64,000 bases of DNA from assembly GCF_001039355.2 (NCBI RefSeq), contig NW_019775462.1:97560-161559 (forward strand), in the 5' to 3' direction. Positions within the stretch are counted from its first letter, which is position 1. Each line of letters begins with the position of its first letter. The translations under genes and the position numbers were made by a program. This DNA is from Lingula anatina. Its lineage: Eukaryota > Brachiopoda > Lingulata > Lingulida > Lingulidae. Positions 53,501 to 60,839 of this stretch are shown here, in pieces. The notes beneath the pieces were generated by a model. The model was not told the origin of the DNA, ran no database searches, and saw only the letters and a program-made list of their open reading frames with translations.

Positions 53501-56500
53501 TTGGTAGGCAATTTCTGAAACCATTCTTCTTCTTCATTTTGTAAGTCCAAATTGAGCATCATTTGTTGTTGTTGATGATGATGATGACAACCATAACAGT
53601 GTTACCAAATGACACTATGTAAGAAATATTTAAAACACTGATTAACAATACTGATGATCAGTTTTGTTAATCATTAACAATAACAGTAGAGACTTCCAAA
53701 TTGACCAACTGTGTTACACTGCCTCCTTGAAATCACAAAATGGCAAAAGATAATCCAAGTGACGTTTGCCTAAGTTGTGGGTGAATTGCAAATTCTATGT
53801 CAAGATCTCTCGAAAATTAGCATGGCACAGCTGCGTCTGAGCCTGTTTTCTCTTAAATGACAAATTTCAATCTTCTTACCATCTGCTCTCAGTTAGTGAC
53901 ATCCTTTGGGAGGACTTCCCCTGCCCCTGTCAACACAGTTATCTCACCTTGGGTCATATTACGTGAGGGTGCTCATGAATTTGTCCCAACTCTGAGCAAG
54001 AGTGCACGAGTGAACCCATGCTCACCTCGTTATGAAACGGGAGCATGTGCATGCATGCATGTATGTGTGTGTAGAAGGCAGGGAGGAGTAGAAAATAATA
54101 ACTCTGCATTGTACTCCTAGCACCATGCTCCTTGGAGCATTTCTTTTACTTAAACCATTCAAACTAAGCCTACCAGATCAAAAATTCATCCAACGTTTTT
54201 TATTGGTATGGAAACACCACCAATCCAACAAGAAAAGGATTGAACAATTACAGCCCTTCAGAAAAAAAAGTAAGAAATTCAATTAGAATGACCTCATACT
54301 TAAATAATATCACCACCCCCCACCCCCCAATGAAGAACATGACCCTTTCATCACACTTGACCATACTTTAACTGATATCAGTGCCCCTCTTATTCCCCTT
54401 TTCCAGTGCTTTACCATGCACATCAAGACATTCTCTTTACACGTTTTACAATGTGCACTGCTATCTTTTAAAGGCACCTGTACACACGGAAACAATACCT
54501 TCATTGTTTGGGAAAATTATTTTGCACCGAGATTAGCTGCTTGTAATTTTGTCTATGCCAAACTATGTGAAAATCTCTCTATAACACATTAAAAGTGGGA
54601 TGACGCTCTTTCATCATCCTGTAATATGAAAATTGTCAGGAAAAGTCGGTTCTTCCTCAATTTAAGGGACTAGTCAGTCTCAGTAAATAAGATCAGAGTA
54701 AATTTTGCGGTCGATCTCCTCCTGCATTCTGTCACGTCGCAATGCACTGTACATACGACCTCAGTGTACAGTTACCCTGTACCTTGTAATAAAACACTCA
54801 ACCTATCATATCTGGGTCAGTGAAAAAAAATTTCCACAAATCACCTCGGGTCGTTTTAAGGTTGACGGCTCTGCGGTTAACTAAATGACACATTATGCTT
54901 ATGGTTTTTAAAGCAACTTGTGCTTTGTAGTATTTTAGATGGAGATTAGTATGATTAGGAGTTACCAAGCCTGTTATTACTTACACATACTTTACCTGAC
55001 CTTCCTGGCTTCTACACTGAAACTTTGCCACAAGGACTAAGGACCTGAAGAGTATTTCAATTACGCTCCCAACAAAATGTTTCTCCACCCGAAACCGGTT
55101 CAACCTATCCCTTAATGAAAAGGGCAGTTAAAGTTAAACCACAGTCTTTCCCCAACATATAAAGTTATTGAAATGTTTTACTTGTTTCAATGGAGAAAAT
55201 ACAGAATTTCTTATCATCTAATTGACACTGGCTAAATCCTTAAAAATGTGATCTTGAGCCCTCAATAAGCTCAAAACAAACGGGAGAAATTCCTTAGTAA
55301 TCCAAGGTGAAAATATTTCCAATGTGCTGCAGATTAAAACTGATATCCTATAATTTAGCAATCACAAGGCCTTATCTGTGCTCTGTACATGAGCAATGGC
55401 ATCCCCTCCAAGGTGCAGTTCTCACTTCAGCCTCACTGTTCTAATATCCCACTTTTTCATGACTTATCATTTGCAGACACTTACACCTATGTATCGTATG
55501 ACACAAATCCAACTATCTTTTCAAAACTTTTGAATTGTTGTTTTTAAATCAAATATAATTAATTAAAATAAAAATTTTATAGGGGAAAATAATTCTCTTT
55601 GTTTGATTTCAGTGAGTAATTACCGTATTAACCATGTCCTTATGCTGTCAGCCCTTATCTTCCATTTTCATAAGAAAAATATGAAAAGATAGAGCAAATC
55701 CTTCTATTTACATTATAGATCATCTAATGCCTATATGCCATTTTCTCAAATTGAGTCAACTGAGGAGGAGAAAGATACACATTTTAGAAAAAAAACATCC
55801 CCACTTGAAGTTCCTTGCTTTAGATCAGTATAGTAAATGTTGACAATTCCCATCAGAGAGAAGAAAGATACAGCATGTACTTGCACTTACTATAGTACCT
55901 CACTCGATTTATAACACAAGTTCAGATTTCACTGACATCAACAGTTAAGATACCACACATATCTTCACATTTGCTCTAGTTATTTCTCTCTCCATTTACA
56001 AACTCAATTTTCAAGTTACCACGACAAAAAATAAATAAATAAACATTAATATATCTTATATGCTACCTCATTCCAAGTATAAGTCAAGTTGATTTTACCA
56101 TGACAGACTAAGACCCCATTCCCATAGATTTTAGATCGATCTAATCTTGTGGGGAGTCTCACTAGATTACTGTCAGCTTAGCCAGCTTAAAGCGTCTGTC
56201 CCGCCTACTAAAAGCTGTAAGGGGGTAATTAACTATGGTGCGCGCTCGGCTAACTGCAATTTAACGTGAACCCCAAGGGAGTTAGGTCGATCTAAATCTA
56301 AATCTCTGGATCGATCTAAATCTCTCGGAATGCACCCTAAGGACATATGCCTAGTATACCTCGACTCCTACTGCTACGGTTATTGACTTTACATGATGAC
56401 ACCCATTTTTGAAGGAGGGGCCATTGTTACCATGTCAAACTGTATACATCAGGTGAAACCAATAACCTAACCTTACTTGGTATTCCCTCAACAAATATGA

Positions 56501-56848
56501 CATCCTGGGTAAAGCATGAATGTTTCTCGTGGTGTACTTTTCACAAAGTATTCCTTATGACCCTTTGCATATTTGGACAAAAACAAAGACAAAAATCTTT
56601 TAGCAATTAAGCATTCTTGACTAAGATTATGTTGATTATAATTCTAAATTGAGATCATGATTAAAAATCTATTTGTCACAAAAAATAACCTGCTCATGAG
56701 GAAATCTCATGGAAAAAGCAAAGGAGCACAAGCTGATAAATAAACTGTAATAACTATATGTAAATTGGTGAAGTTGTAAAGCCTATAGAATTAGCCTTTA
56801 TTTACCTGAAGAGAATCCCAAGATCTTTGCCAATCCTGCTGCATCCAT
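15113..56848 (-). CDS. DLC/STARD13-family RhoGAP: SAM, RhoGAP and START domains, complete, fifteen exons
   Basis: Exons in transcript order: 56806-56848, 37666-37737, 34110-34191, 31718-31778, 25866-27222, 22634-22928, 20628-20819, 19882-20123, 19125-19250, 18602-18732, 17539-17733, 17001-17135, 15965-16254, 15475-15651, 15113-15230. Every border is GT/AG, all phases agree, and the sum is 3516 nt: 1171 aa plus TAG, close to vertebrate DLC1 and STARD13. Order: SAM domain (about 15-80), long serine-rich linker with a SIYDNV motif (Tyr about 498), a DHKPGTFP motif and an ELDMILNNLFDEI LD-like motif, RhoGAP domain (about 715-915) with arginine finger R759 in GIFRKSG, then START domain to the C-terminus. 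The family stimulates GTP hydrolysis on RhoA-type GTPases at focal adhesions; in vertebrate DLC1 the SIYDNV and LD-like regions bind tensin and talin/FAK. Their presence here suggests the same targeting. This appears to be the pre-duplication counterpart of DLC1, STARD13 and STARD8. The first exon is the least certain, and other promoters may exist. Confidence 0.9.
15475..15651 (-). CDS. DLC-family exon 14: START domain core
   Basis: 177 nt encoding WRTDLPKGACVLVSTSI through LLEPCGSGKSRLTHLARVDM. The EPCGSGKS and LPKGAC segments are strongly conserved in the family. Donor GTAGGT. Confidence 0.93.
15965..16254 (-). CDS. DLC-family exon 13: START domain N-terminal half
   Basis: 290 nt starting ESRDKFKGWEV and including VLNRVLRERHLWDDDLLKW, TEIFQYVRNSMAPHPTRDF and CELR. 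The LRERHLWD and NSMAPHP segments identify the DLC-type START domain. Confidence 0.95.
17001..17135 (-). CDS. DLC-family exon 12: linker between RhoGAP and START
   Basis: 135 nt, phase 0 at both ends, encoding IEEDTMMKCNFSYMEQGDP through CIQGLLR. The acceptor TTCTAG is the only nearby AG that keeps the frame open; later AGs run into TGA. Confidence 0.85.
17336..17506. mobile_element. Foldback MITE in DLC-family intron 11
   Basis: Terminal inverted repeats GCTGCATTCCCAACAG / CTGTTGTGAATGCAGC, flanked by TA on both sides. The inner arm carries GATCAAATATG, shared with the hairpin at 30507. It fills a large part of a 403-bp intron and ends 33 bases from the donor site of exon 11. Confidence 0.6.
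17539..17733 (-). CDS. DLC-family exon 11: end of RhoGAP domain
   Basis: 195 nt, phase 0. It begins MTASNLAVCFAPSLFHM, the conserved last RhoGAP helix motif (NLAVCFAPSLF), then a linker with LGVPDQKELLEQKAA and ends CKKVFT. Confidence 0.95.
18602..18732 (-). CDS. DLC-family exon 10: RhoGAP domain
   Basis: 131 nt encoding VPSELRMEAVQAAVILMPDE through LLLFLSDMAEHSEENQ. The LMPDENREVLQ segment matches the conserved RhoGAP core. Confidence 0.95.
19125..19250 (-). CDS. DLC-family exon 9: RhoGAP domain
   Basis: 126 nt encoding LVNFDALQAYDVADLLKQYF and RELPECLLTNKLSETFISIF. The YDVADLLKQYFRELPE motif is diagnostic. The proline usually following ELPE is Cys here. Confidence 0.95.
19882..20123 (-). 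CDS. DLC-family exon 8: RhoGAP N-terminal part with arginine finger
   Basis: 242 nt encoding VIPKFIKRFKAPDYKDKNVF, GVPLLLILQRTGQPLPQ and AVGIFRKSGVRSRIQKLR. The Arg in GIFRKSG is the catalytic finger. I chose the GTGAGT donor at 19880-19881 over a GTACAC alternative 12 bases upstream in the transcript; both keep the frame. Confidence 0.95.
20628..20819 (-). CDS. DLC-family exon 7: pre-GAP region
   Basis: 192 nt encoding RRRPRIRWHSFQKSHRPSLN and LLKLTAFMEKYSPSNRTGWN. The RWHSFQ..HRPSL and LMEKYSPSN-like segments are conserved just before the GAP domain in DLC1 and STARD13. Confidence 0.95.
20823..20868. repeat. (AAAT)n microsatellite next to exon 7
   Basis: Tetranucleotide run starting three bases beyond the exon 7 acceptor AG. 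On the transcribed strand it is ATTT repeats that directly form the pyrimidine-poor tract before the 3' splice site. Confidence 0.9.
22634..22928 (-). CDS. DLC-family exon 6: acidic/serine-rich linker
   Basis: 295 nt. It reads SQEEDSRDVSTASSDTMEGR and onward and ends ERRDSGVGSSLTRTP. The ERRDSGVG.SLTR segment is conserved in DLC1. Confidence 0.9.
24084..24260 (+). repeat. Local tandem duplication of about 89 bp
   Basis: TTCCAAGTATTTCACATTAT and the following TTGCTGAATAACA occur at 24101 and again 89 bases later, with ATCACCAA following in both units. Intronic. Confidence 0.75.
25866..27222 (-). CDS. DLC-family exon 5: large serine-rich exon with focal-adhesion motifs
   Basis: 1357 nt, 452 codons. 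It starts HDESDDEEQQCALSDKWKYQ (matching the DSDEDE..CA.S..W...R segment of DLC1) and continues through RRWSRKDGE. It contains basic patches (KIKGARNFLNKKMGTLKTKK), GPVLIDSPEVQERI, YILPADHKPGTFPIVISNG, RMSIYDNV and the LD-like ELDMILNNLFDEINGLN, and ends SETG. It is otherwise low in order, with Ser/Thr-rich tracts, typical of the regulatory, phosphorylated middle of DLC proteins. Confidence 0.95.
27650..28330. promoter_or_regulatory. Candidate intronic regulatory block
   Basis: Part of intron 4 with more complex, less A/T-biased sequence than its surroundings. It contains SOX-like CCATTGTTTG (27872), FOX-like TAAACAAAC (27953) and GATTATCG (28009) motifs. There is no open frame. Enhancer function is a guess from composition and motif clustering. 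Confidence 0.2.
29398..29623 (+). mobile_element. 226-bp MITE, copy 1
   Basis: Starts GGGTGCTTTCCCAGAGAATT and ends CTATGGAAATGGGGTG. Flanked by TAA on both sides (29395-29397, 29624-29626). Imperfect terminal inverted repeats share TTTCC and AGATCGATCTA blocks, with a second AGATCGACCT block inside. No coding capacity. TWA target duplication suggests PIF/Harbinger mobilisation. Confidence 0.85.
30507..30681. mobile_element. Foldback MITE in DLC-family intron 4
   Basis: The arms ATTCAGAACAGAGGACTAAC and GTTAGTCCACTGTTCTGAAT are near-perfect inverted repeats. They continue inward to GATCAAATATGGC / GCCATATTTGACAC. Exact ends and target duplication are unclear. Confidence 0.7.
31718..31778 (-). 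CDS. DLC-family exon 4
   Basis: 61 nt encoding RLNILNKCASMKIETPPRQT. It matches the RLNTLNKCA.MK segment following the SAM domain in DLC1/STARD13. Confidence 0.92.
32892..32915. repeat. Poly(G) tract
   Basis: About 24 consecutive G, potentially G-quadruplex forming, in intron 3. Its length is probably unreliable. Confidence 0.9.
34110..34191 (-). CDS. DLC-family exon 3
   Basis: 82 nt encoding LQFPIDVDSAEQDHDFLDRD and SIQSLF. It matches the FQFPIDI...EHDFLDRD end of the SAM region. Confidence 0.93.
34452..34577. repeat. (GT)n and (TATAA)n microsatellites
   Basis: A GT run (about 34452-34513) is followed after a short spacer by a TATAA pentanucleotide run (about 34530-34575). Confidence 0.95.
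35357..35398. repeat. C-run joined to A-run
   Basis: Twelve C followed by about 30 A in intron 2. It resembles a retroposed poly(A) tail, but no element body was recognised upstream. Confidence 0.85.
37666..37737 (-). CDS. DLC-family exon 2: SAM domain start
   Basis: 72 nt encoding IEAVEACRWLKAAGFPQYAQ and MYE. It matches IEAKEACDWLRA.GFPQYAQLYE, the first helix pair of the DLC SAM domain. Confidence 0.95.
38789..38847. repeat. (AG)n microsatellite
   Basis: A near-uninterrupted AG run in intron 1. Confidence 0.95.
41190..41235. repeat. (GA)n microsatellite
   Basis: A GA run in intron 1. Confidence 0.95.
43356..43581 (+). mobile_element. 226-bp MITE, copy 2
   Basis: Same length and nearly the same sequence as the copy at 29398. 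Starts GGGTGCTTTCCCAGAGATTT and ends GGAAATGGGGTG. Flanked by TTA on both sides (43353-43355, 43582-43584). Confidence 0.85.
47504..47527. repeat. (CT)n microsatellite
   Basis: A short CT run in intron 1. Confidence 0.95.
47907..51443 (+). repeat. 3.5-kb direct repeat, first copy (probable haplotype duplicate)
   Basis: Nearly identical, base for base, to 51445-54998, with scattered substitutions and small indels typical of alleles. It ends exactly at the single N. No coding content was seen: a 95-codon minus-strand frame at 48916-49203 is interrupted in the second copy. Confidence 0.9.
49136..49149. promoter_or_regulatory. Perfect RFX X-box motif
   Basis: GTTGCCATGGTAAC fits the palindromic X-box consensus fully. 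It is preserved in the second copy at 52684-52697. Located in intron 1; occupancy unknown. Confidence 0.4.
51444..51444. other. Assembly gap (single N)
   Basis: The only ambiguous base seen in the window. It sits exactly at the junction of the two 3.5-kb copies, marking a contig join. Confidence 0.97.
51445..54998 (+). repeat. 3.5-kb direct repeat, second copy (probable haplotype duplicate)
   Basis: Begins AAGGCGAATTCTAAATTC, as at 47907. It continues past the point where the first copy stops, into unique sequence (ACCTTCCTGGCTTC). Differences include an expanded GATGAT run near 53574 and a short deletion near 52279. Confidence 0.9.
56112..56337 (-). mobile_element. 226-bp MITE, copy 3 (inverted)
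   Basis: Reverse-oriented copy of the element at 29398 and 43356, again exactly 226 bp. Flanked by TAA on both sides (56109-56111, 56338-56340). It lies about 470 bases into intron 1 from exon 1. Confidence 0.85.
56806..56848 (-). CDS. DLC-family exon 1: candidate start exon
   Basis: 43 nt: ATG in a strong start context (A at -3, G at +4), encoding MDAAGLAKILGFSS, then G before donor GTAAAT. Its phase (1) is exactly what exon 2 needs and completes a whole-number reading frame across the gene. A short non-domain N-terminus before IEA.EAC is typical of short DLC isoforms. Support is phase, donor and position, not homology. Confidence 0.6.
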
Positions 56849-58214
56849 GTTACTATGCATATATATACATGAATATATACACATACAGCTCTATCTATGT
56901 AGGCCACCAATATTACAGAAATCCAGGTAAACCCTAAGAAGTTTAGCCAACATTCCAATACAAACTCTCCAAGGTTCTATCTTATAATATTCCCTATCAT
57001 TGGGTATTGTAATACAATGAAGACTTCAGGTGGCTTCCTTTTGTCTAGAAGTCCAGATAGCTGGTCATCGGTATGGGCTTCTGGTCATCTATAGTGGTCA
57101 GTGAGGACTGTCTCTCAACCAGTAAACAAACAGTGCCATCATGACTAAACAAGCAAATCCCAGGTATTCTGCCAGATTAGAGAAGATGCCGGATTAAATG
57201 TGAAATCTTCTCAGGATTACAGGTTTGCCAGGGTTCGGATTTTTCCTTAAACCTCTGTTTGTCTTACAACAACAAAATGCCTCAAATTCATCCCCAAATC
57301 TCTCTCTGGAATCTGTAAGTAAAATCCCTCCTTTTTTTGACACACAGTTTATATCATATGGTAAGCTTAGGGATATCTCTCCTACGTGGTAAGAATGCAC
57401 CGATGATCACCTGTCTGCACTTACAAGTTTCTCTCATCATTCATCTGCATACATAAGTGACCTGTAGGTATGTGGATCAAATGTCTCCATAAATATATTA
57501 CTTGTTTTAGGGCCAGTTGCTGCAGTCGTCAGGATTTATATATGCAGTTTATATCGTCTAGCTGCAGGTGAACTGTACATGTCATACAAATTTGCTCCTC
57601 TTTCATCATTTCCTCTCAATAGATCCACTCTACTGTGAACACTACTAGTTACCTACACAAGTCTCAATTTACTGCTCATCATTGAAAATTCCCTATATAC
57701 AAGCCTCTATTTACTGTTCACTACTGAAAAAGCCAATGGCAAATTCCGCAAAAATGCAACACAAAGTAAATCTCAATTCAAGTCAGTAGAAGTTTCCTAT
57801 GTCCAGCCAAAGACTTAATGTACCGTGCCAGGAACACTCCTTCACCATCAGATTTCAAGAGTCACTGAATCCTCTGTATCCACCGGGGTTTTTATCCCCA
57901 CTTCAATGACCAGCGCGATGAGTCTGTAGTCTCCACTTACTGTTCATTCATGAGTTAAGAGTTCCCAATCAGAATGGGTTGCGACCTGTATCAACTGTAG
58001 CTTTTTCTCCTGATTTCCTCTCATAACAACCTGTTTGCATCATAAGGCATATTAGCCTTCTACAAGAATGTAGCCCCAGCGGCCTCCAGCTTCCTGTTCA
58101 ATAAATCTGTGTCACCGATCCAAACCTCTTGTGTCACAGTGATGTCACAACAGACAGGTCAATGTTCCGTGTCACCTCAATGTCAAACACTACCGTAGCT
58201 ATCCTAAGTGTCAA

Positions 58215-58287
58215 ATGTCACAGACCCAAGCTGTATTATTCCTTTTCCTAACCCTAGCAGTCATCACCCTGTGTGTAAAATGCTCAG
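58215..58287 (+). CDS. Possible signal-peptide exon
   Basis: ATG opens MSQTQAVLFLFLTLAVITLC and VKCS, then G before a GTATGG donor in phase 1. A hydrophobic leader cut by a phase-1 intron is the usual first exon of a secreted protein. No following exon was identified in the window, so chance is quite possible. Confidence 0.15.
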
Positions 58288-58765
58288 GTATGGCAAGTTC
58301 ACCTGTCTACAGATCAGCATGGCCTGCCAATATAAACAGGGCTTTACAGGGCGCATTCCAGAGGCTTGCAGTGAATAGTGTGCATTACCTGAATACACAA
58401 GGCCATAGTCACTGACTCTGTTGACTTAAAGGCATGAATGAATAGCACATTTACAAGTCCTTAACTCTGGTAACACACACAGTGTTCAAAACTATCTCAG
58501 TTGACCAAGGCTCTTTCAAATCGGAAGCTGCTCAATCAAAACGAGATGTAAACAAGAATTTTGAGAAGGACCTTCCCCTCTTCCTGCGATAAAATTAAAA
58601 ACAAACTTTGTAATCCTCTCCTGATATCAAGTTTTCTTCGATATCAAAAGGACCAATGATGCACATCCTTGGTACCAGTACCAATGGTGTAACCGTATTT
58701 TTTTTCAATAAATCCTCAACTCAGCTGGAGACTTCAGCTATTCAGCTGTACTCCCACCAGGTTCA

Positions 58766-58807
58766 ACTTGGATCCGATCATAGTTTACTTGGATCCGATC
58801 ATAGTTT
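58766..58807 (+). repeat. Two tandem 21-bp units
   Basis: ACTTGGATCCGATCATAGTT plus T, present twice head to tail. Confidence 0.9.
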
Positions 58808-59723
58808 AAACCACTGCTGCTGAACTAACATCGTTAATTTCCAGAATCTACATCCAATGTCTGTGATGAGCTTAAAGTGGAGAGTGCTCAGAGAAGAGTT
58901 GTCTTAAGGCAAGAGGATCCAACTTTTATGTAAAGGCACCTTTAAGTCCTTTTTATACTATAATCTGCTCGACTTGTCTGATAACCATATATATTCAAAA
59001 TTATTACAGTTTAAGCTGAAGGACATTTGAACAGGACTTAAATAACTAGGACTCCTACACCAGCAGACACAAGCCTTTTAGAAGCACAGTTCCGCTTCCT
59101 AACCACAACTTGAGCCCTGATCGCACACGGCCCTTGACATCAAAGCCACAAAACGATACAATGTCAACATTGGAAGTGACGGAAATAAGGCTAAAAAGAA
59201 TGGAAATATTTATGTTCTGATTGTGCGACTTTCTATTCCCGCCCCAATTATATCAGTCAGCCTATCCTGTCGACCACTTAGATTCCATTCTTAACTGAAA
59301 ATAATTGGTTTCTAGTGAGAACCCTGTGCTTTCACTTGTTAACTAAACTGAAAGATTACCCTCAAAGGCCACAAGTGTATACATTATCTGCATTATCGGC
59401 ATTTCAAATAGTCCTTAGGAATTTCTACTACTACATACATTTCAAGTTTAAAGATAAAGCTTATCCAAAATAATATTCACATTAAAATACATCACCTTTT
59501 ATGATCATCAACAATTTATCTTAACAGATTCTGGGAAATTTTCTACACAAAATTTACTGACAGCTTATCTTTCTCTAGATTCAATAAATTATAGTGAGCT
59601 TGACAGTTATTAAGCCATCCTCAAATCCTTTTCCCCTTCCCAAACAATTAGCTTTTACAAAAAGCGCTTGGGTCCCAACATTTGAAAGCAGATGGACTTG
59701 ACCCCCTGTACACCCATCCCTTA

Positions 59724-60024
59724 GATTGCATTCACAACGAGTTGAGCCATGGCTTTACAAATCCTGGAACTAAATATGGCGGACGTACATGAAAGAAAAA
59801 CCACCTAATCTTTTAATAGTCTCTCTGCCTCTCACACGCCTCCCCATGGGTCGTCCCTGCGGGGGTACAGTCATTAAATTTGGCTCCATTGGGACGACAC
59901 ATGGGGAGGTGTGTGAGAGGCGGAGAGACTATTGAAAGATTAGGCGGTTTTTCTTTCATGTACGTCCACCATATTTAGTTCCAGGATTTGTAAAGCCATG
60001 GCTCAACTCGTTGTGAATGCGATC
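59724..60024. mobile_element. 301-bp foldback element with TTA duplication
   Basis: Arms of roughly 130 bp, GATTGCATTCACAACGAGTT inward and its reverse complement outward, ending CGTTGTGAATGCGATC. Flanked by TTA on both sides (59721-59723, 60025-60027). The near-perfect arms imply recent insertion. No coding content. Confidence 0.85.
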
Positions 60025-60580
60025 TTATACTCTCTTTATAAGCATTCAACACAATGACACTCCAGTACAGGGTAATGCAATCAAGCATCTTCACCCACAA
60101 TTTTTGCCTTCTTTCTTTTTCTTTGAAAAAAAAAGGCAAACGGATGATGATAGCCCTTTGTGTTTTATTGTTTCTTAACACAAAGAGCAGGTCTGTAGCC
60201 AGGGGTAGATTTGGGGACCCAAGGAACCACCCTTTTTTAAACAGAAAAAACTCCACTTTGGGTAAAATTTGATCTCGGTACATAGAGGTTTCATGGTAAA
60301 TAGTCCACATTTTCAGAAAAAGAACCCCCTCTTTGACAATTGCTGGCTGGGGGCCTGGAGAGTGCTACGGTACTGGATTTTAATCAGCAGTCTCTGTGGC
60401 TCTGATCATGATACACTGGATCTCATATTACCTTCCTTGTGGCATTTTATGTCATTGTTAGTGCCATTTCCAGAAAACAGGTCAGAGACTGATTGGATTA
60501 AAACTCATAAAATTTAATATGAAAATATTTGTTTTCCTTGTACCAGTTGTTGGGCCCCTGTTTGTCCTATTGACTCCTTA

Positions 60581-60836
60581 GGCTTCATTCACATGCAATG
60601 TCTATTTTCTAAATTCTATTTTCTATTCGCGGTATGTCTTATGATCACGGACTGTGCCCTGAATATCCGCGGCGTAATTACTGGCAGCGCGAGCCAGTTA
60701 CTATAAGTTACTTTAAGTAACTGGCTCGCGCTGCCAGTAATTACGCCGCTGGATATTCAGGGCACAGACCATAATCATAAGATACTGCGAATAGAAAATA
60801 GAATTTAGAAAATAGACATTGCATGTGAATGAAGCC
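60581..60836. mobile_element. 256-bp near-perfect palindromic element with TTA duplication
   Basis: Arms of about 120 bp (GGCTTCATTCACATGCAATG inward) around a loop of about 14 bases. Flanked by TTA (60578-60580, 60837-60839). Its deleted relative lies at 10892-10970. Confidence 0.88.
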
Positions 60837-60839
60837 TTA

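Larger units (their letters stand above)
37738..56805 (-). other. DLC-family intron 1 (about 19 kb)
   Basis: Contains microsatellites, two 226-bp MITEs, the 3.55-kb duplicated block with an N gap, and many TGACCA/TGGTCA motifs. I found no convincing exon inside, though alternative first exons cannot be excluded. True length is probably near 15.5 kb if the duplication is an assembly artefact. Confidence 0.6.
56849..59720. other. 5' flank of the DLC-family gene
   Basis: Should contain the leader and promoter, but I could not place a start site. It holds a 21-bp direct repeat (58766-58807) and a possible short plus-strand exon at 58215. Otherwise nothing recognisable. Confidence 0.4.
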
